Below, one piece after another: positions 16,836 to 28,100 of a stretch of 64,000 nt of DNA. The DNA comes from Lewinellaceae bacterium. GTDB lineage: Bacteria; Bacteroidota; Bacteroidia; Chitinophagales; Saprospiraceae. Position numbers and translations under genes: made by a program. The DNA lies in the NCBI GenBank assembly GCA_020636445.1, contig JACJXV010000001.1:62001-126000 (forward strand). Direction: 5' to 3'. Every line of letters starts with the position of its first letter. Position 1 is the first letter of the stretch. The notes under the pieces are model-generated. The model did no database searches, was not told where the DNA came from, and saw nothing but the letters and a program-made list of their open reading frames with translations.

Positions 16836-19800
16836 TTAGTGCAGGGGCCCAACCACCTGGATGCCCCGTTCGGCCAGTATTTGATTCAAGGCCGGCAACT
16901 GCACCTGCTTGAGGCGTCGCCAGGCTGACTCCCGGGGTACCAGCGCTAATTTAAGATCTTCAAAGCGTTCATAGGCCCCTGAAGTAGGCCGATCATCACT
17001 CCCATTCAGTACGGAATATAAATAGGCAATTTGATCATCGATCTTGGAGGGGTAATTGATCGGATCCTGCCCTGCTTCGCTACGGGTTTGAATAAGTTCC
17101 TGTTCCAGACTATCTAAAGTTTCAATGAGTTCATTGAGCGTTTCTTTCAAAGGAGCATCCAGCTTATTCAGCCGAATAGCGCGCTGGCGCGCTTCGTTGG
17201 CTTGCTGCCGTAAATCCCGCAAATCCCCAATCAGGGTATGGCAGGAATTAAATAATTCTTTGACATCCATCGTCAAGAGGTATTGCTGCGCCAGATCGTC
17301 ATCACTGACCGTCCAGCGGGGATCAGGACGCAGTGCCAAAGACTCGCGAAATACCTTGTCACCCACCGTCAATTCTACCGTATGAATACCCGTTGGTGCC
17401 TGGATGCCATCCAGGTTTGCCAGCGAAAATACAGCTCCGGGTTGTGGCTGAGGTTCTTCATAGCGAAGATCCCAAACCATTCTGTTCAAGCCCGCATGGA
17501 CCTCCAGGTGTTCCTCGGTTTTATCGCTGTCCGGTTGCGAAGCAAATACCCTGCGGACCTTTCCTTCCTGATCCAGGATAGCCAGGTGAACCGCCCCGGC
17601 CGTCGCCGGATCTTTAATATTGAAATAAATTATCGCTCCATTCGGTGCCGGATCTGGTGCCGACGCTCCCCGGTTGTTGCTTAATTGAGTACGATAGGCA
17701 ATAGCGGGGGTAAATAAATGCGCCGAAGCCGCTGCCGTTGCTGGCGACCAACTGCGCAATGGGGTGAGATCATCCAATAACCAAAAGCCTCGTCCCTGGG
17801 TAGCCAGGACTAAATCCTGCCCAACTACCTGAGCGTCCGTTATTGGGGTGATGGGCAGATTTCGTTGGAAGGGAAGCCACGATTTTCCACCATCCCAGGA
17901 AACAAACAAGCCATATTCTGTACCCGCATATAGCAGCCCTTGCCGCTGGGGATCTTCCCGCACTACCCGGACAAAATGATCGGCCGGAATCCCATTGGTA
18001 CCTGAGGTAAGTAACTGCCAGGTTTTACCATAATCCGTTGTGGCAAAAATGTAAGGTCGATAGTCATTTTCCCGATATTTATGGACGGCAATAAAGGCTC
18101 GTCCGGGAGCATGGGGTGAGAGCTCAATCGCGTTAACGGTAGCATTTGCGGGCATTCCCTTGGGAGTTATATTCGTCCAGGTCTTCCCATTGTCGCGGGA
18201 TAGGTGTACCAGCCCATCATCACTACCCACCCAGAGTTCGCCGGCTTTCAGCGGAGATTCTTCAAAAGCAAAAATGGTAGTAAACAATTCCACGCCGGTA
18301 TGGTCGTGCTGAATCGGCCCTCCGGGGATATCCTGGTAAGCATCATTATTGGTCGTCAGGTCCGGGCTAATTACCTCCCAGTTGCGCCCGCCATCGGTGC
18401 TCCGGTGAACGTATTGGGAGCAATGGTAAATTACATCCGGGTTATGTGGAGAAAGGCGGATCGGTGCATTCCACTGAAAGCGATAACGGATATCCCGACC
18501 AGCCTGACCATCGTGCATTTGTGGATAGGCGACTACATCTTTAGCATGGCCTTTATCCCGTTCCAGCCGGGTAATCTGGCCAATGTAATTGCCTGCATAG
18601 ATCAGATTAGGGTTGCGGGGGTCGACCGCAATATGGCCACTCTCACCTCCTCCAACACCATACCATTCTTCCATCGGGCTGAGCCCCCCCTGAGTACGGC
18701 TGGGTACCGAGATGGTTGTGTTATCCTGTTGTGCCCCATAAACACGGTAGGGAAACTGCTGGTCAACCGTAAGGCGGTAAATTTCCGCAGTAGGCTGATT
18801 AAGCTGTGAACTCCAGGTAGCCCCACCATTGACGGTAATGCAAGCCCCCCCGTCATTACCATTAATCATCATTTGGGGGTGTTCGGGGTTAATCCACAGG
18901 GCATGGGTGTCGCCGTGAGGAACCCGCACCCGGGTAAAGGTTTTTCCTCCGTCAATCGACTTGAGGAAATTAACGTTCATGACATACACCGTGTTTTCAT
19001 CCTGAGGGTCGACATATATCCGGGAATAGTACCAGGCCCGCTGCCTGAGGTTATGGTCGCGATTGATTCGTTGAAACGTTTTACCTCCATCTTCGGAACG
19101 GTAGAGTCCACCTTTGGTTTCATCCGCTGCCTCCTGCAACACCCAAACCCGATTAGGATTAGTCGGAGCTACGGCAATGCCTACCCGGCCCACCAAACCC
19201 GAAGGCAGTCCCCCATCCAGGCGAACCCAGTTATCCCCACCGTCGGTCGATTTCCAGACGCCCCCTTCTGAGCTTCCGTCAATTAAGGTCCAGGGCTTGC
19301 GCTCAACGGACCACATCCCGGCATACAGAATACGTGGATTTTGGGGATCCATTACCAATTCTACTGCACCAGTGCGCTCACTTACATAGAGAACCTGCTG
19401 CCAGGTCTGTCCACCATCAGCGCTTCGATAGACGCCACGCTCGGGGTTAGGTCCGAATATATTCCCTAATACCGCCACATAAACCAGTTCAGGATTTAGC
19501 GGATGAACCTGGATTTTAGCAATTTGCCCCGCCTTAGGCAAGCCAATCGGCAACCAGGTTAACCCAGCATCCGTACTCCGGTAAATACCCCGGCCTGGTG
19601 ATACATTGCCACGCACATCAGCCGCCCCTGTTCCCACGTAAATAACATTAGGATCTGAATCGGCTACGGCAATAGCCCCAATCGATCCGGTAGGAATAAA
19701 GCCATCAGAAATATTGGCCCAGCTCAGACCACCATCGGTCGTTTTCCAAACGCCACCACCTGTAGCGCCGAAGTAATAGGTGAACAAGTCGGAGGGATGG

Positions 19801-19979
19801 CCGCAAACAGCCGTGGATCGCCCACCGCGTGCTGGCCCCAGATCGCGAAAAATCATCCCTTCCCAATATTCTGCGACTGCAGGAGAAGGTAAAGATGATG
19901 AAGACTGCGCTTCAGCCCAGGGGGTGGTGACCCCGCCTAAAAGGCAGGTCAGTGCGATAGTAACAATACGGGAAGTCAT
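16836..19979 (-). CDS. Exported BNR/Vps10-type propeller protein 1
   Basis: A 1047-residue exported protein with a signal peptide (ALTCLLGGVTTPWAEAQ). The first ~750 residues carry about eleven Asp-box motifs of the form S-x-D-x-G-x-T-W, for example STDAGLTW, SADGGQTW, STDGGDNW, SRDNGKTW and TTDYGKTW, so the fold is one or two large beta-propellers of the sialidase/sortilin type. A C-terminal part (about 800-1047) has a beta domain and a helical bundle (RQQANEARQRAIRLNKLDAP). Proteins of this shape are often labelled glycosyl hydrolase, but no sialidase arginine triad can be read, so the activity is unknown. It is a paralogue of the 1057-residue protein at 25166-28339, with matching domain order. 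Confidence 0.85.
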   Translation of the reverse strand: MTSRIVTIALTCLLGGVTTPWAEAQSSSSLPSPAVAEYWEGMIFRDLGPARGGRSTAVCGHPSDLFTYYFGATGGGVWKTTDGGLSWANISDGFIPTGSIGAIAVADSDPNVIYVGTGAADVRGNVSPGRGIYRSTDAGLTWLPIGLPKAGQIAKIQVHPLNPELVYVAVLGNIFGPNPERGVYRSADGGQTWQQVLYVSERTGAVELVMDPQNPRILYAGMWSVERKPWTLIDGSSEGGVWKSTDGGDNWVRLDGGLPSGLVGRVGIAVAPTNPNRVWVLQEAADETKGGLYRSEDGGKTFQRINRDHNLRQRAWYYSRIYVDPQDENTVYVMNVNFLKSIDGGKTFTRVRVPHGDTHALWINPEHPQMMINGNDGGACITVNGGATWSSQLNQPTAEIYRLTVDQQFPYRVYGAQQDNTTISVPSRTQGGLSPMEEWYGVGGGESGHIAVDPRNPNLIYAGNYIGQITRLERDKGHAKDVVAYPQMHDGQAGRDIRYRFQWNAPIRLSPHNPDVIYHCSQYVHRSTDGGRNWEVISPDLTTNNDAYQDIPGGPIQHDHTGVELFTTIFAFEESPLKAGELWVGSDDGLVHLSRDNGKTWTNITPKGMPANATVNAIELSPHAPGRAFIAVHKYRENDYRPYIFATTDYGKTWQLLTSGTNGIPADHFVRVVREDPQRQGLLYAGTEYGLFVSWDGGKSWLPFQRNLPITPITDAQVVGQDLVLATQGRGFWLLDDLTPLRSWSPATAAASAHLFTPAIAYRTQLSNNRGASAPDPAPNGAIIYFNIKDPATAGAVHLAILDQEGKVRRVFASQPDSDKTEEHLEVHAGLNRMVWDLRYEEPQPQPGAVFSLANLDGIQAPTGIHTVELTVGDKVFRESLALRPDPRWTVSDDDLAQQYLLTMDVKELFNSCHTLIGDLRDLRQQANEARQRAIRLNKLDAPLKETLNELIETLDSLEQELIQTRSEAGQDPINYPSKIDDQIAYLYSVLNGSDDRPTSGAYERFEDLKLALVPRESAWRRLKQVQLPALNQILAERGIQVVGPLH

Positions 19980-20059
19980 AGCACCTTGCTTAATCTTGCC
20001 AGGGGGTGGGGCAAGATAGAAAAAATGACGGAGCCGGGCCGCTTTTTTTCGGTAAGTGC

Positions 20060-21403
20060 CTACGCCAGAATCCGGAAAAGAGCAAATAGTAAAGCCGCCA
20101 TCCCCATGGTCACCGGCAGCGTTAAGAGCCAGGCAATGCCTATACTTTTAATCGTATCCGGTTGTAAGTTGTTCACCCCCTTGGAGGCAGTCATGCTGCC
20201 CGCAACACCCGAGGATAACACATGAGTGGTACTTACCGGCAGCCCCAATCCGGTACTTAACCCTATTGTACTGGCGGCGATCAACTCCGCTGTAGCACCC
20301 TCGGCATAGGTCATATGGCGTTTACCGATTTTTTCGCCAATGGTTACGACAATCCGTTTCCAACCGATCATGGTACCAATACCTAATGAAATACTGATCA
20401 GGGCGATAGCCTGCCAGGGTGCAAATTCTACTTGCCGCTTGAGCGTTGCATATTCTTCTTTGACAATGCTTTTCGCTACGGCATTATTGCCTAGCATTTT
20501 CGCAAAGGCCATGATCTCTTCGCGAACGGCGAAGGTGGTTTTGGGCGTAACTCCTTCCGAATAGTTATCCAGGGTACCCAGCAAAACGTCGGCTTCTGCA
20601 ACCAACCCTGCCTCACCCCGGGTTTGCATGCGATCCCGAATGGTTTCTGTTGTTTTTCGTACCGTTGCCGAGTCAAACTCTGGTCCTCCCAGCAGCGCAA
20701 ACTGCAAGGGTAAGAACGTCATCAGGACAATCATCAGTAAGCCTACTCCTTTTTGACCATCGTTGGAACCATGGAAAAAGCTTACCAGGGTGCAGGTCGT
20801 GACTAATACCCCTCTAATCCACCAGGGTGGGCGTGCTAATGGATCAGGTTCCTGGAAAATAGCCTGCATCGATTTCAATACATACCGCAGGATAAACATC
20901 AGGATAATGGCTCCGGCAAAACCAAAGGCTGGCGATACCAAAAGCGAGAGCATTATATCTTTGGCTTTGGCCCAATTGACCTGGGCCAGATCGGGATGCA
21001 GCCACTGGAAGGCAATTCCGGCACCCAATAGTGATCCAATCAGGGTATGAGAGCTTGAACAAGGAATCCCCAGATACCAGGTACCCAAATTCCACAAAAT
21101 AGCGGCCAGGAGGATGGCCAATAACAGCGCAATACTCTCTGTCAGGGGTACAGCCGCCATCCCATGCAAAGGCAACAGTTTGATAATGCCTACCGCCACA
21201 GCAATACCCCCTGCATATACGCCAAGAAAATTCCAAATACCCGACCAAACAACTGCCGTGCGAGGCTTAAGGGTACCGGTATAAATAACGGTTGCTACCG
21301 CATTAGCTGTGTCGTGAAATCCATTGACAAATTCAAAAGCGCAAACCGCGACCAGGCAGCTAATGAAAAACAGGAGGGTAGGTGTATCGAGGGTAGCCAA
21401 CAT
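20060..21403 (-). CDS. PiT-family inorganic phosphate transporter
   Basis: A 447-residue membrane protein with about ten helices. The two duplicated PiT signatures are clear: GFHDTANAVATVIYTGTLKP near residue 28 and the second half FFHGSNDGQKGVG. GIPCSSSHTLIGSLLGAG and GLPVSTTHVLSSGVAG form the paired reentrant hairpins. It would take up phosphate (with H+ or Na+) through the inner membrane. A roughly 100-residue cytoplasmic loop (EFDSATVRKTTETIRDRMQT onward) separates the halves. It stands alone between two exported-enzyme genes. No PhoU-like partner is next to it. Confidence 0.92.
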   Translation of the reverse strand: MLATLDTPTLLFFISCLVAVCAFEFVNGFHDTANAVATVIYTGTLKPRTAVVWSGIWNFLGVYAGGIAVAVGIIKLLPLHGMAAVPLTESIALLLAILLAAILWNLGTWYLGIPCSSSHTLIGSLLGAGIAFQWLHPDLAQVNWAKAKDIMLSLLVSPAFGFAGAIILMFILRYVLKSMQAIFQEPDPLARPPWWIRGVLVTTCTLVSFFHGSNDGQKGVGLLMIVLMTFLPLQFALLGGPEFDSATVRKTTETIRDRMQTRGEAGLVAEADVLLGTLDNYSEGVTPKTTFAVREEIMAFAKMLGNNAVAKSIVKEEYATLKRQVEFAPWQAIALISISLGIGTMIGWKRIVVTIGEKIGKRHMTYAEGATAELIAASTIGLSTGLGLPVSTTHVLSSGVAGSMTASKGVNNLQPDTIKSIGIAWLLTLPVTMGMAALLFALFRILA

Positions 21404-21627
21404 AGTAAGGGCAACTTACAATCCAGTGAAATATTTCGCGGTCCGAAGTTAGCCGAATTACCAACGCCACCTGCTGACTACCAAAAATTTAAACTTCAGT
21501 TAACATTGACGATCTTTCCCCCGTATCCAAAATCCTGTCTGTTCCGTGAGTACATCTTCGCAATGATAACTTCAAATCGGAAGTTCCAATAGGCCAGCGA
21601 GGGACCCTGCCCTTTCCGGATAGTATC

Positions 21628-23154
21628 TCAGGACTTTTTCACCCAGGACATGGATCCAATCATCATAGCCTTAACCTGGCCAGCTGCATTCAGTTGAAAC
21701 TGCACCAGATCGGGATCGAGCCAGGGCTGTTCATAGCTGCCCTGAAATACATCGTAGTGCCAGTGCGTCAAGGTTAACTGCAGCTCCTGAGTAAGTTTTA
21801 CGTGCAATTGCCCTGCTACTTCAGCAACTTCAACCTCTCCAAATAAAGGATCCGTGTAGGTCCCTGCATAGGCTGACAGATCATGGGTTGGCATCGTATT
21901 TACCGTGCGTTGCGCCAGACGTTTTGCCTGAGCTGCTTCACCCTGCTTTTTTAGATCTCCATAAAGCTTCAGGCACTCCGCATTCCAATCGCGGGTAGCA
22001 TCCGGAAACCCAAACAAATCAAAAACCTTCAGCATCAGGGCATGCCGAACCTCCGCATGATCGAGGTTACCCAGGATATAGACCCCCAGCCTCTCGGAAG
22101 GAAGCAACCCCAGGATAGCGATATCACCATCCATGCTCCCGGTGTGGAAATTGACCGCTTTCCCCCGGTAATCCTGCTGAAACCAGCCTAGGGCATAGGT
22201 CATCCAGGTAGGCTTGGTCAAGGCTGCTGTCGGGTAAAACTGATCCTGTGGGATAATCGCCTGCGGACGGAGCCACTCGCCATAAGATTCGGGGCTTAAC
22301 AAACGCTGGCCATTAACCCGGGCACTATCAAGAACAAAAAGCATCCACTTAGCCATATCTTCCACACTCGACCACACTGCTCCAGCAGGGGCCACCGGAT
22401 CAACGGCCATGTTCTCTATGGGAGTGATCTTGCCCGCTACATATTGGTGTGGTGTCATGCGGTTCGATACCGCTGCACTGGATTGCAAATCCGGATAGGT
22501 GTTTTTCATCGACAGGGGTTCGAAAATGCGTTTACGGACAAAATCTGCCCACGACATCCCACTGACCCGGGCGATTAACTCCCCGGCCACGGCATACATG
22601 ACATTCTGATACGTATAACCTCCCCGCACCGGATATCCCAGGGGCAAATACCGCAAGCGATGAATGATTTCCTGCATGGACAAAGGGTTGCCATACCACA
22701 AAAAATCAGCGTTGGGTAATCCTGCGTTATGGGTTAATAAGTCGCGAACCCGGATTGATTGGGTCGCATAGGCATCAATGAGCTGGAACTCCGGAATATA
22801 ATTGACTACTGGGTCATCCCAATGAACTTTACCTTCATCCACCAGCATTGCCATGGTCGCAGCAGTCATGGCCTTGGTGGTCGAACAGATTCCAAAAATA
22901 GTTTGCGGGTTTACACGCGCTGCATTACCCAGCCGCTGCACCCCATAACCTTTTTGAAACAGCAAGGCGCCATCTTTAACCACCGCAATCGACAACCCCG
23001 GCACATTCCAATCCTGGCGGGCTTGTTCAATATATTGATCAAGCAATTTTACTTTAGCGGCATCACTTTGGGCAAGTGTGGTGGTAACAACACCCCACCC
23101 TATAACAAGTACTAACAGGAATTTATTCTTCATCGTAAATTGGCATTTTAGCAT
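21628..23154 (-). CDS. Exported class C beta-lactamase-fold serine hydrolase
   Basis: The frame is 508 residues; Met8 (ATG at 23133) begins a standard signal peptide (MKNKFLLVLVIGWGVVTTTLAQ), so 501 residues is the likelier product. Motifs of the penicillin-binding/beta-lactamase fold are present: SxxK as STTK in GICSTTKAMTAATM, YxN as YQN in TYQNVMYAVAG, and HTG in NFHTGSMDGD. The last ~100 residues are a DUF3471-like beta domain (YAGTYTDPLFGEVEVAE). Members of this fold with this tail are usually esterases or D-amino-acid peptidases rather than beta-lactamases. It is followed on the same strand, upstream, by the D-aminoacylase homologue, consistent with joint work on D-amino-acid peptides. 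Confidence 0.88.
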   Translation of the reverse strand: MLKCQFTMKNKFLLVLVIGWGVVTTTLAQSDAAKVKLLDQYIEQARQDWNVPGLSIAVVKDGALLFQKGYGVQRLGNAARVNPQTIFGICSTTKAMTAATMAMLVDEGKVHWDDPVVNYIPEFQLIDAYATQSIRVRDLLTHNAGLPNADFLWYGNPLSMQEIIHRLRYLPLGYPVRGGYTYQNVMYAVAGELIARVSGMSWADFVRKRIFEPLSMKNTYPDLQSSAAVSNRMTPHQYVAGKITPIENMAVDPVAPAGAVWSSVEDMAKWMLFVLDSARVNGQRLLSPESYGEWLRPQAIIPQDQFYPTAALTKPTWMTYALGWFQQDYRGKAVNFHTGSMDGDIAILGLLPSERLGVYILGNLDHAEVRHALMLKVFDLFGFPDATRDWNAECLKLYGDLKKQGEAAQAKRLAQRTVNTMPTHDLSAYAGTYTDPLFGEVEVAEVAGQLHVKLTQELQLTLTHWHYDVFQGSYEQPWLDPDLVQFQLNAAGQVKAMMIGSMSWVKKS

Positions 23155-23203
23155 TTTAAAGAACGTCTTAGGGTTTTCTTTTTGGGGAGAAGGCGAGCAT
23201 TAC

Positions 23204-24892
23204 TCACTTACTCACCCAACCGGGACCCTTCACAAAGCGGCCGGCTGGCTTTCCGGTAGGTTCGCCATCCTGGAGCACCTGAATTCCATTCACGAAAACG
23301 TGCTCCACCCCAACGGAATACTGGTGGGGGTTTTCGAAGGTTGCCCGGTCGCCAATGGCCTGCGGGTCAAAAACAACCAGATCGGCATAATAGCCGGGTT
23401 TCAACTGCCCCCGCCGGGCTATTTTCAGGTTCTCACATGGCAGCGCGCTTAATTTCCGAACGGCCTCTTCCAGTGGAATAACTTGTTCATCCCGAACATA
23501 TTTCCCCAGCAGTCGGGCAAAGTTGCCATACGCCCGCGGATGGGTACTGTATTGCAGAAAAACGCCTTCAGCAGCTAAGGCTCCGGCGTCAGAGCCAAAG
23601 CTGAGATAAGGCAATTGAATCTGCTTCCGGATATTATCTTCTGACATCAGGAAGTAAACGGTTCCTACCCGGCTGCTATCCTGAACTACCAAATCCATCG
23701 CTGTTTCCTCAGGACTTTTTCCGCGCAACCGCGCCACTTCCGCCAGCGTTTTGCCGGTGTATTTGCGGAGGGAGTCGGCACGAAATCCGACCAGCAAGAC
23801 ATTATCGGCTGATCCCGCCGAGAAATAGAGGTTCTCCCAGGCGGTAGCATCGGTTTTCATTTCAGCCATTACTTTATTTCGTATTGCGGGGTCTTGCAAG
23901 CGTGCAGCCCAGGCACCGTAACCGCCTTCCTGCACCCAGGGTGGCATCGAGGCATCAAGCCCTGTAGCTCCTGCCGGATAATTGTACATGTCGGCTGTGA
24001 TGCGCAGGCCTGCTGACCGGGCACTGTCCATTTTGGCAATCACCTGGTTCATCTTGGGCCAGTTGTTTTTGCCGGCGGCCTTCAGGTGATATATTTCTGC
24101 CGGCAAACCTGCCTCCCGGGCAATGCGGATAACTTCGTCAACGGCTTCCAGCAGTTTATTCCCTTCACTGCGCATGTGCGTAATGTACATGCCGCCATAC
24201 TCCCCTGCCACCTGGCACAAGGCGATTAATTCATCGGTCTTGGCATAAAAAGCAGGAGCATAAATCAGGGAAGAGCCAACCCCCAAGGCACCTTCCTCCA
24301 TGGCCTGGCGAACGAGGGCACGCATGCGTTCCAATTCTTCCGGCGTGGGCGGTCGGTCGGCATAGCCAATTTCGTGTACCCGCAAACTGGTCGCCCCGAC
24401 AAAAGAAGCCACGTTCGGTGCTATTCCGCTATCTTCCAAATGCTGTAAATATTCACCGAGCGTTGTCCAGGGAATGGCATATCGAACATCCTTTTGCATA
24501 CGCAACATTTCCTGCCGCATCGAATCATTCAGTGGCCCCATGGATTCTCCCTCCCCCATTACTTCCAGGGTAACTCCTTGCTTGATATCACTCAGACCAC
24601 GCCCATCTACCAGCAGGCTTTCGGTAGCCCAACTCAACATATTGACAAAGCCCGGACTCAAGGCCATCCCCTTGACATCTATTTCCTGCTTTCCCCGGGC
24701 CTTACCCAGGTCGCCTATTGCAGCAATGGTGTCGGCATTGACGGCCAGGTCACCGGCTACACCCGGATTACCGGAACCATCATAAATCATGGCGTTACGC
24801 AAAATCAGATCATACGTAGTGGGTGAAGAAGAGCATGACCATAAGAAAAGTAAGACTCCACTAGCGAGGAAAGGTAATAATCTCGGTTTCAT
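23204..24892 (-). CDS. D-aminoacylase homologue with altered metal site, lipoprotein
   Basis: A 562-residue lipoprotein (lipobox WSC, Cys20) of the N-acyl-D-amino-acid deacylase branch of amidohydrolases. Conserved parts are DLILRNAMIYDGSG, GALGVGSSLIYAPAFYAK, YITHMRSEG (His ligand), EIYHLKAAGKNNW (His ligand) and FGSDAGA (Asp). Two normal metal positions are not standard. Where D-aminoacylases have PGF(I/V)DxHxH, this protein has PGFVNMLSWATESL (residues 80-93). Where they have GNCG with a bridging Cys, it has VMGEGESMGP (111-120). Only the second metal site seems complete. It may still deacylate or may have moved to another substrate. It lies 49 bases before the serine hydrolase gene and is probably in one operon with it. 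Confidence 0.85.
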   Translation of the reverse strand: MKPRLLPFLASGVLLFLWSCSSSPTTYDLILRNAMIYDGSGNPGVAGDLAVNADTIAAIGDLGKARGKQEIDVKGMALSPGFVNMLSWATESLLVDGRGLSDIKQGVTLEVMGEGESMGPLNDSMRQEMLRMQKDVRYAIPWTTLGEYLQHLEDSGIAPNVASFVGATSLRVHEIGYADRPPTPEELERMRALVRQAMEEGALGVGSSLIYAPAFYAKTDELIALCQVAGEYGGMYITHMRSEGNKLLEAVDEVIRIAREAGLPAEIYHLKAAGKNNWPKMNQVIAKMDSARSAGLRITADMYNYPAGATGLDASMPPWVQEGGYGAWAARLQDPAIRNKVMAEMKTDATAWENLYFSAGSADNVLLVGFRADSLRKYTGKTLAEVARLRGKSPEETAMDLVVQDSSRVGTVYFLMSEDNIRKQIQLPYLSFGSDAGALAAEGVFLQYSTHPRAYGNFARLLGKYVRDEQVIPLEEAVRKLSALPCENLKIARRGQLKPGYYADLVVFDPQAIGDRATFENPHQYSVGVEHVFVNGIQVLQDGEPTGKPAGRFVKGPGWVSK

Positions 24893-25165
24893 ACGTGGGC
24901 GGTTAGGTGAGTAGATAGCATGATTGAAATGCCAGGAGAGGATCTCCCGCGCTAGCTAAGATAAAATTCCTTTTGGCAAAACAGATGATCTCCTTACGGA
25001 AATTCGCCGACAATCGCATTCTGCCTATTTTGACAAATAACCACGGCGGATCGCCAAATTTTAGGTAAGCTTTTGTATTTTTCCAGCTATACTGATAGTA
25101 ATCGATTTGGGAATTTTTCCCAATGAATAGCATTCAGGTATATTCCAATTAAACTATTACGCATT

Positions 25166-28100
25166 ATGGACAGCAACTTTCTACGCAAAGGACTCCTCCT
25201 GGGGGGAGCCATCCTATTGGCATTTACGCTGCAGGCACAACGGGGCAAGCCTGCTAAAGCAGCAGCGCCAACACCACCAGCTACTGTAAAAACATTCACC
25301 GAAAATAATTACGATGCCATCCGCTGGCGTCAGGTAGGCCCCTTCCGGGGTGGTCGTGCCGGTACCGTTACCGGTGTTCCCGGCCATCCCAACTTGTATT
25401 ACATGGGAACGGCCGGCGGCGGCGTCTGGCGCACCAAAGATGGCGGCCAAACCTGGGATTGTATCTCCGACGGGTATTTTGGCGGATCCATAGGGGCTGT
25501 TGCCGTTGCGGATAGTGATCCCAATGTGCTCTATGTCGGCGAAGGAGAACAAACCCTCCGGGGCAACGTTTCCTCCGGTCGCGGGCTCTGGCGCTCCACT
25601 GATGCCGGCAAAAGCTGGAACTTCATCGGCCTGGGAGAATCGGAGCACATCGGCCGCATTCGGGTCCACCCTACCAATCCCGACCTCGTCTATGTTGCAG
25701 CTATTGGCAATTTATGGAAACCGAGCAATCAACGGGGTGTCTATCGCAGTAAGGATGGCGGAAAAACCTGGGAACGCATCCTTTACGTCAGCGATAACGC
25801 CGGGGCGGTCGACTTGATTCTGGACCCCAATAACCCCCGAATAATCTATGCCAGCACCTGGCAAATAAAGCGCAATGGCTTCCGTATGGATTCCGGCGGC
25901 CCTGATTCCCATCTTTGGAAAAGTACCGACGGCGGGGATACCTGGACGAAATTGACCAACCGCCCTGGTCTACCAAAAAGTACCATCGGTATCATTGGAA
26001 TTGCCATTTCGGCTGCCAATTCTAACCGCATCTATGCGCTCGTCGAGGCCGAAGATGGCGGGATGTTCCGCTCTGATGATGCCGGCGATACCTGGACCCT
26101 CGTTTCTACGGATCGCGAACTGCGGACCCGGGCCTGGTACTACACCCGCATTACGGCCGACCCCAAAAATGAAGACCAGGTCTATGTCTGCAACGTTTCC
26201 TTCTGGCGATCTAAAGACGGGGGCCGCAACTACGAACGCATTAACACGCCTCACGGAGACCACCACGACCTCTGGGTTAACCCGGACATGCCTGAGCGCA
26301 TGGCTATCGCGGACGACGGCGGCGTTCAGGTAACCACCGATGGGGGTGAGAGTTGGACCGATTACTATACCCAACCTACTGCCCAATTCTATCGGGTAAC
26401 TACCGACAATGCTTTCCCCTACCGAATCCTGGGTGCGCAACAGGACAATAGTACTGTCCGCATCTTTCACCGCACCCCCGGCCGCACAATCACCGATCGC
26501 GATTGGGAGCCATCGGCTGGTGGGGAAAGTGCCCACCTGGCCCCTGACCCTAACAACCCGAATATCGTTTACGCCGGTAGTTACAAAGGCTATATGAGCC
26601 GCGTTGACCACTCCACCGGTCAGGAACGCAGCACCAATGTCTGGCCCTACAACCCTGCCGGTTCAGGTGCCGAGGTAATGAAATATCGGTTCAACTGGAA
26701 TTTCCCGCTGTTCTTCAGCCCTAACGATTCCAAAAAGCTCTACGCCGGGTCCAATTACCTCCATGCAACCACCAATGGCGGCCAAACCTGGGAAGTAATC
26801 AGCCCCGATCTGACGCGCGGCGAAGCGGAAACGATTCTCTCTTCCGGAGGGGATATTACTCAGGACAATACGGGGGTAGAATACTATGCCACGCTGTTTG
26901 CCGTAACCGAATCCAGCCTTGAGCCTGGCGTTATCTGGGCCGGCAGCGACGATGGATTGATCCATGTAACCCGTGACGGAGGAAAAACCTGGACGAACGT
27001 GACGCCTCCAGCCAGCATGTCGCCCAAACGCAACATGATGAACTGCATCGATGTCAACCCTTTTGTTAAAGGAGGTGCCTACGTTGCGGCGACGCATTAC
27101 AAGTTTGGCGATTATCAGCCCTACCTGTATAAAACGACCGACTATGGTAAGACCTGGGAGCTCATTACTACCGGTATTGATGCAACCCATTATACCCGGG
27201 CCATTCGCGCCGATCCCAAACGCGCAGGTTTACTCTATGCCGGCACCGAATGGGGTATGTATATTTCCTTTGACGATGGAAGCCATTGGCAGCCTTTCCA
27301 ATTGAACCTGCCCATCACCTCCATTCGTGATTTACATATCCGCGACAATGCACTTGTCGCCGCTACGCACGGCCGTAGCTTCTGGATGATTGACGACTTA
27401 ACGCCTCTGCATCAATTGGATGAGGTAATTGCCCAAAAGCCATTCTACCTCTTTCAACCCAAACCCAGCTACCGGCTTGCGCAGGAGAACAATGCCAGTG
27501 GCAGTGCCCTGCGTACCGCAGGTGAAAACCATCCGAATGGGGTAATCTTCCATTTTTTCCTCAAAGAAATGAGTGATACAGCGAAGGTGAAACTCGAATT
27601 AATGGAAATGGATGGCAGTCTTATCCAGACCTATAGCAACACCTCCAGAGACCGTCGGCAACGACTGGCTGTCAAATCAGGTGGCAACCGCTTTATCTGG
27701 GATATGCGCTATCCCGGTTTTACCGATTTCCCGGGTATGGTTTTGTATTCTTCCCCCAACCAGGGTCCACGGGCGGTGCCAGGCAATTACCGTGCGCGAC
27801 TGACCGTTAATGGGCAGTCGGTGGAACAAACGTTTGAAATCATCAAAGATCCCCGGCTTCCCAATACCCCCGAAGATTACCAACGCCAGTTTGATTTCCT
27901 CACGAAAGTACGCGACCGGGTAAGTGAAGCCAACCAGGCTATTTTAGATATTCGGTCGGTACGCAAGGATATCACTTATTTAAAGGAAAAATTGGGCCAG
28001 GACCCCGAGTACAAAGAGCTCCTGCGCCAGGCCACGGATCTGGAAAAGGAAATGACGCGTATTGAGAATAAGATCCATGAAACGCGGAACGAGGCTCAGC

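Noticed and set aside
16836..19979. Propeller protein considered as a sialidase
   Set aside because: Asp boxes alone define the fold. The arginine triad and the Tyr/Glu pair of sialidases cannot be identified.
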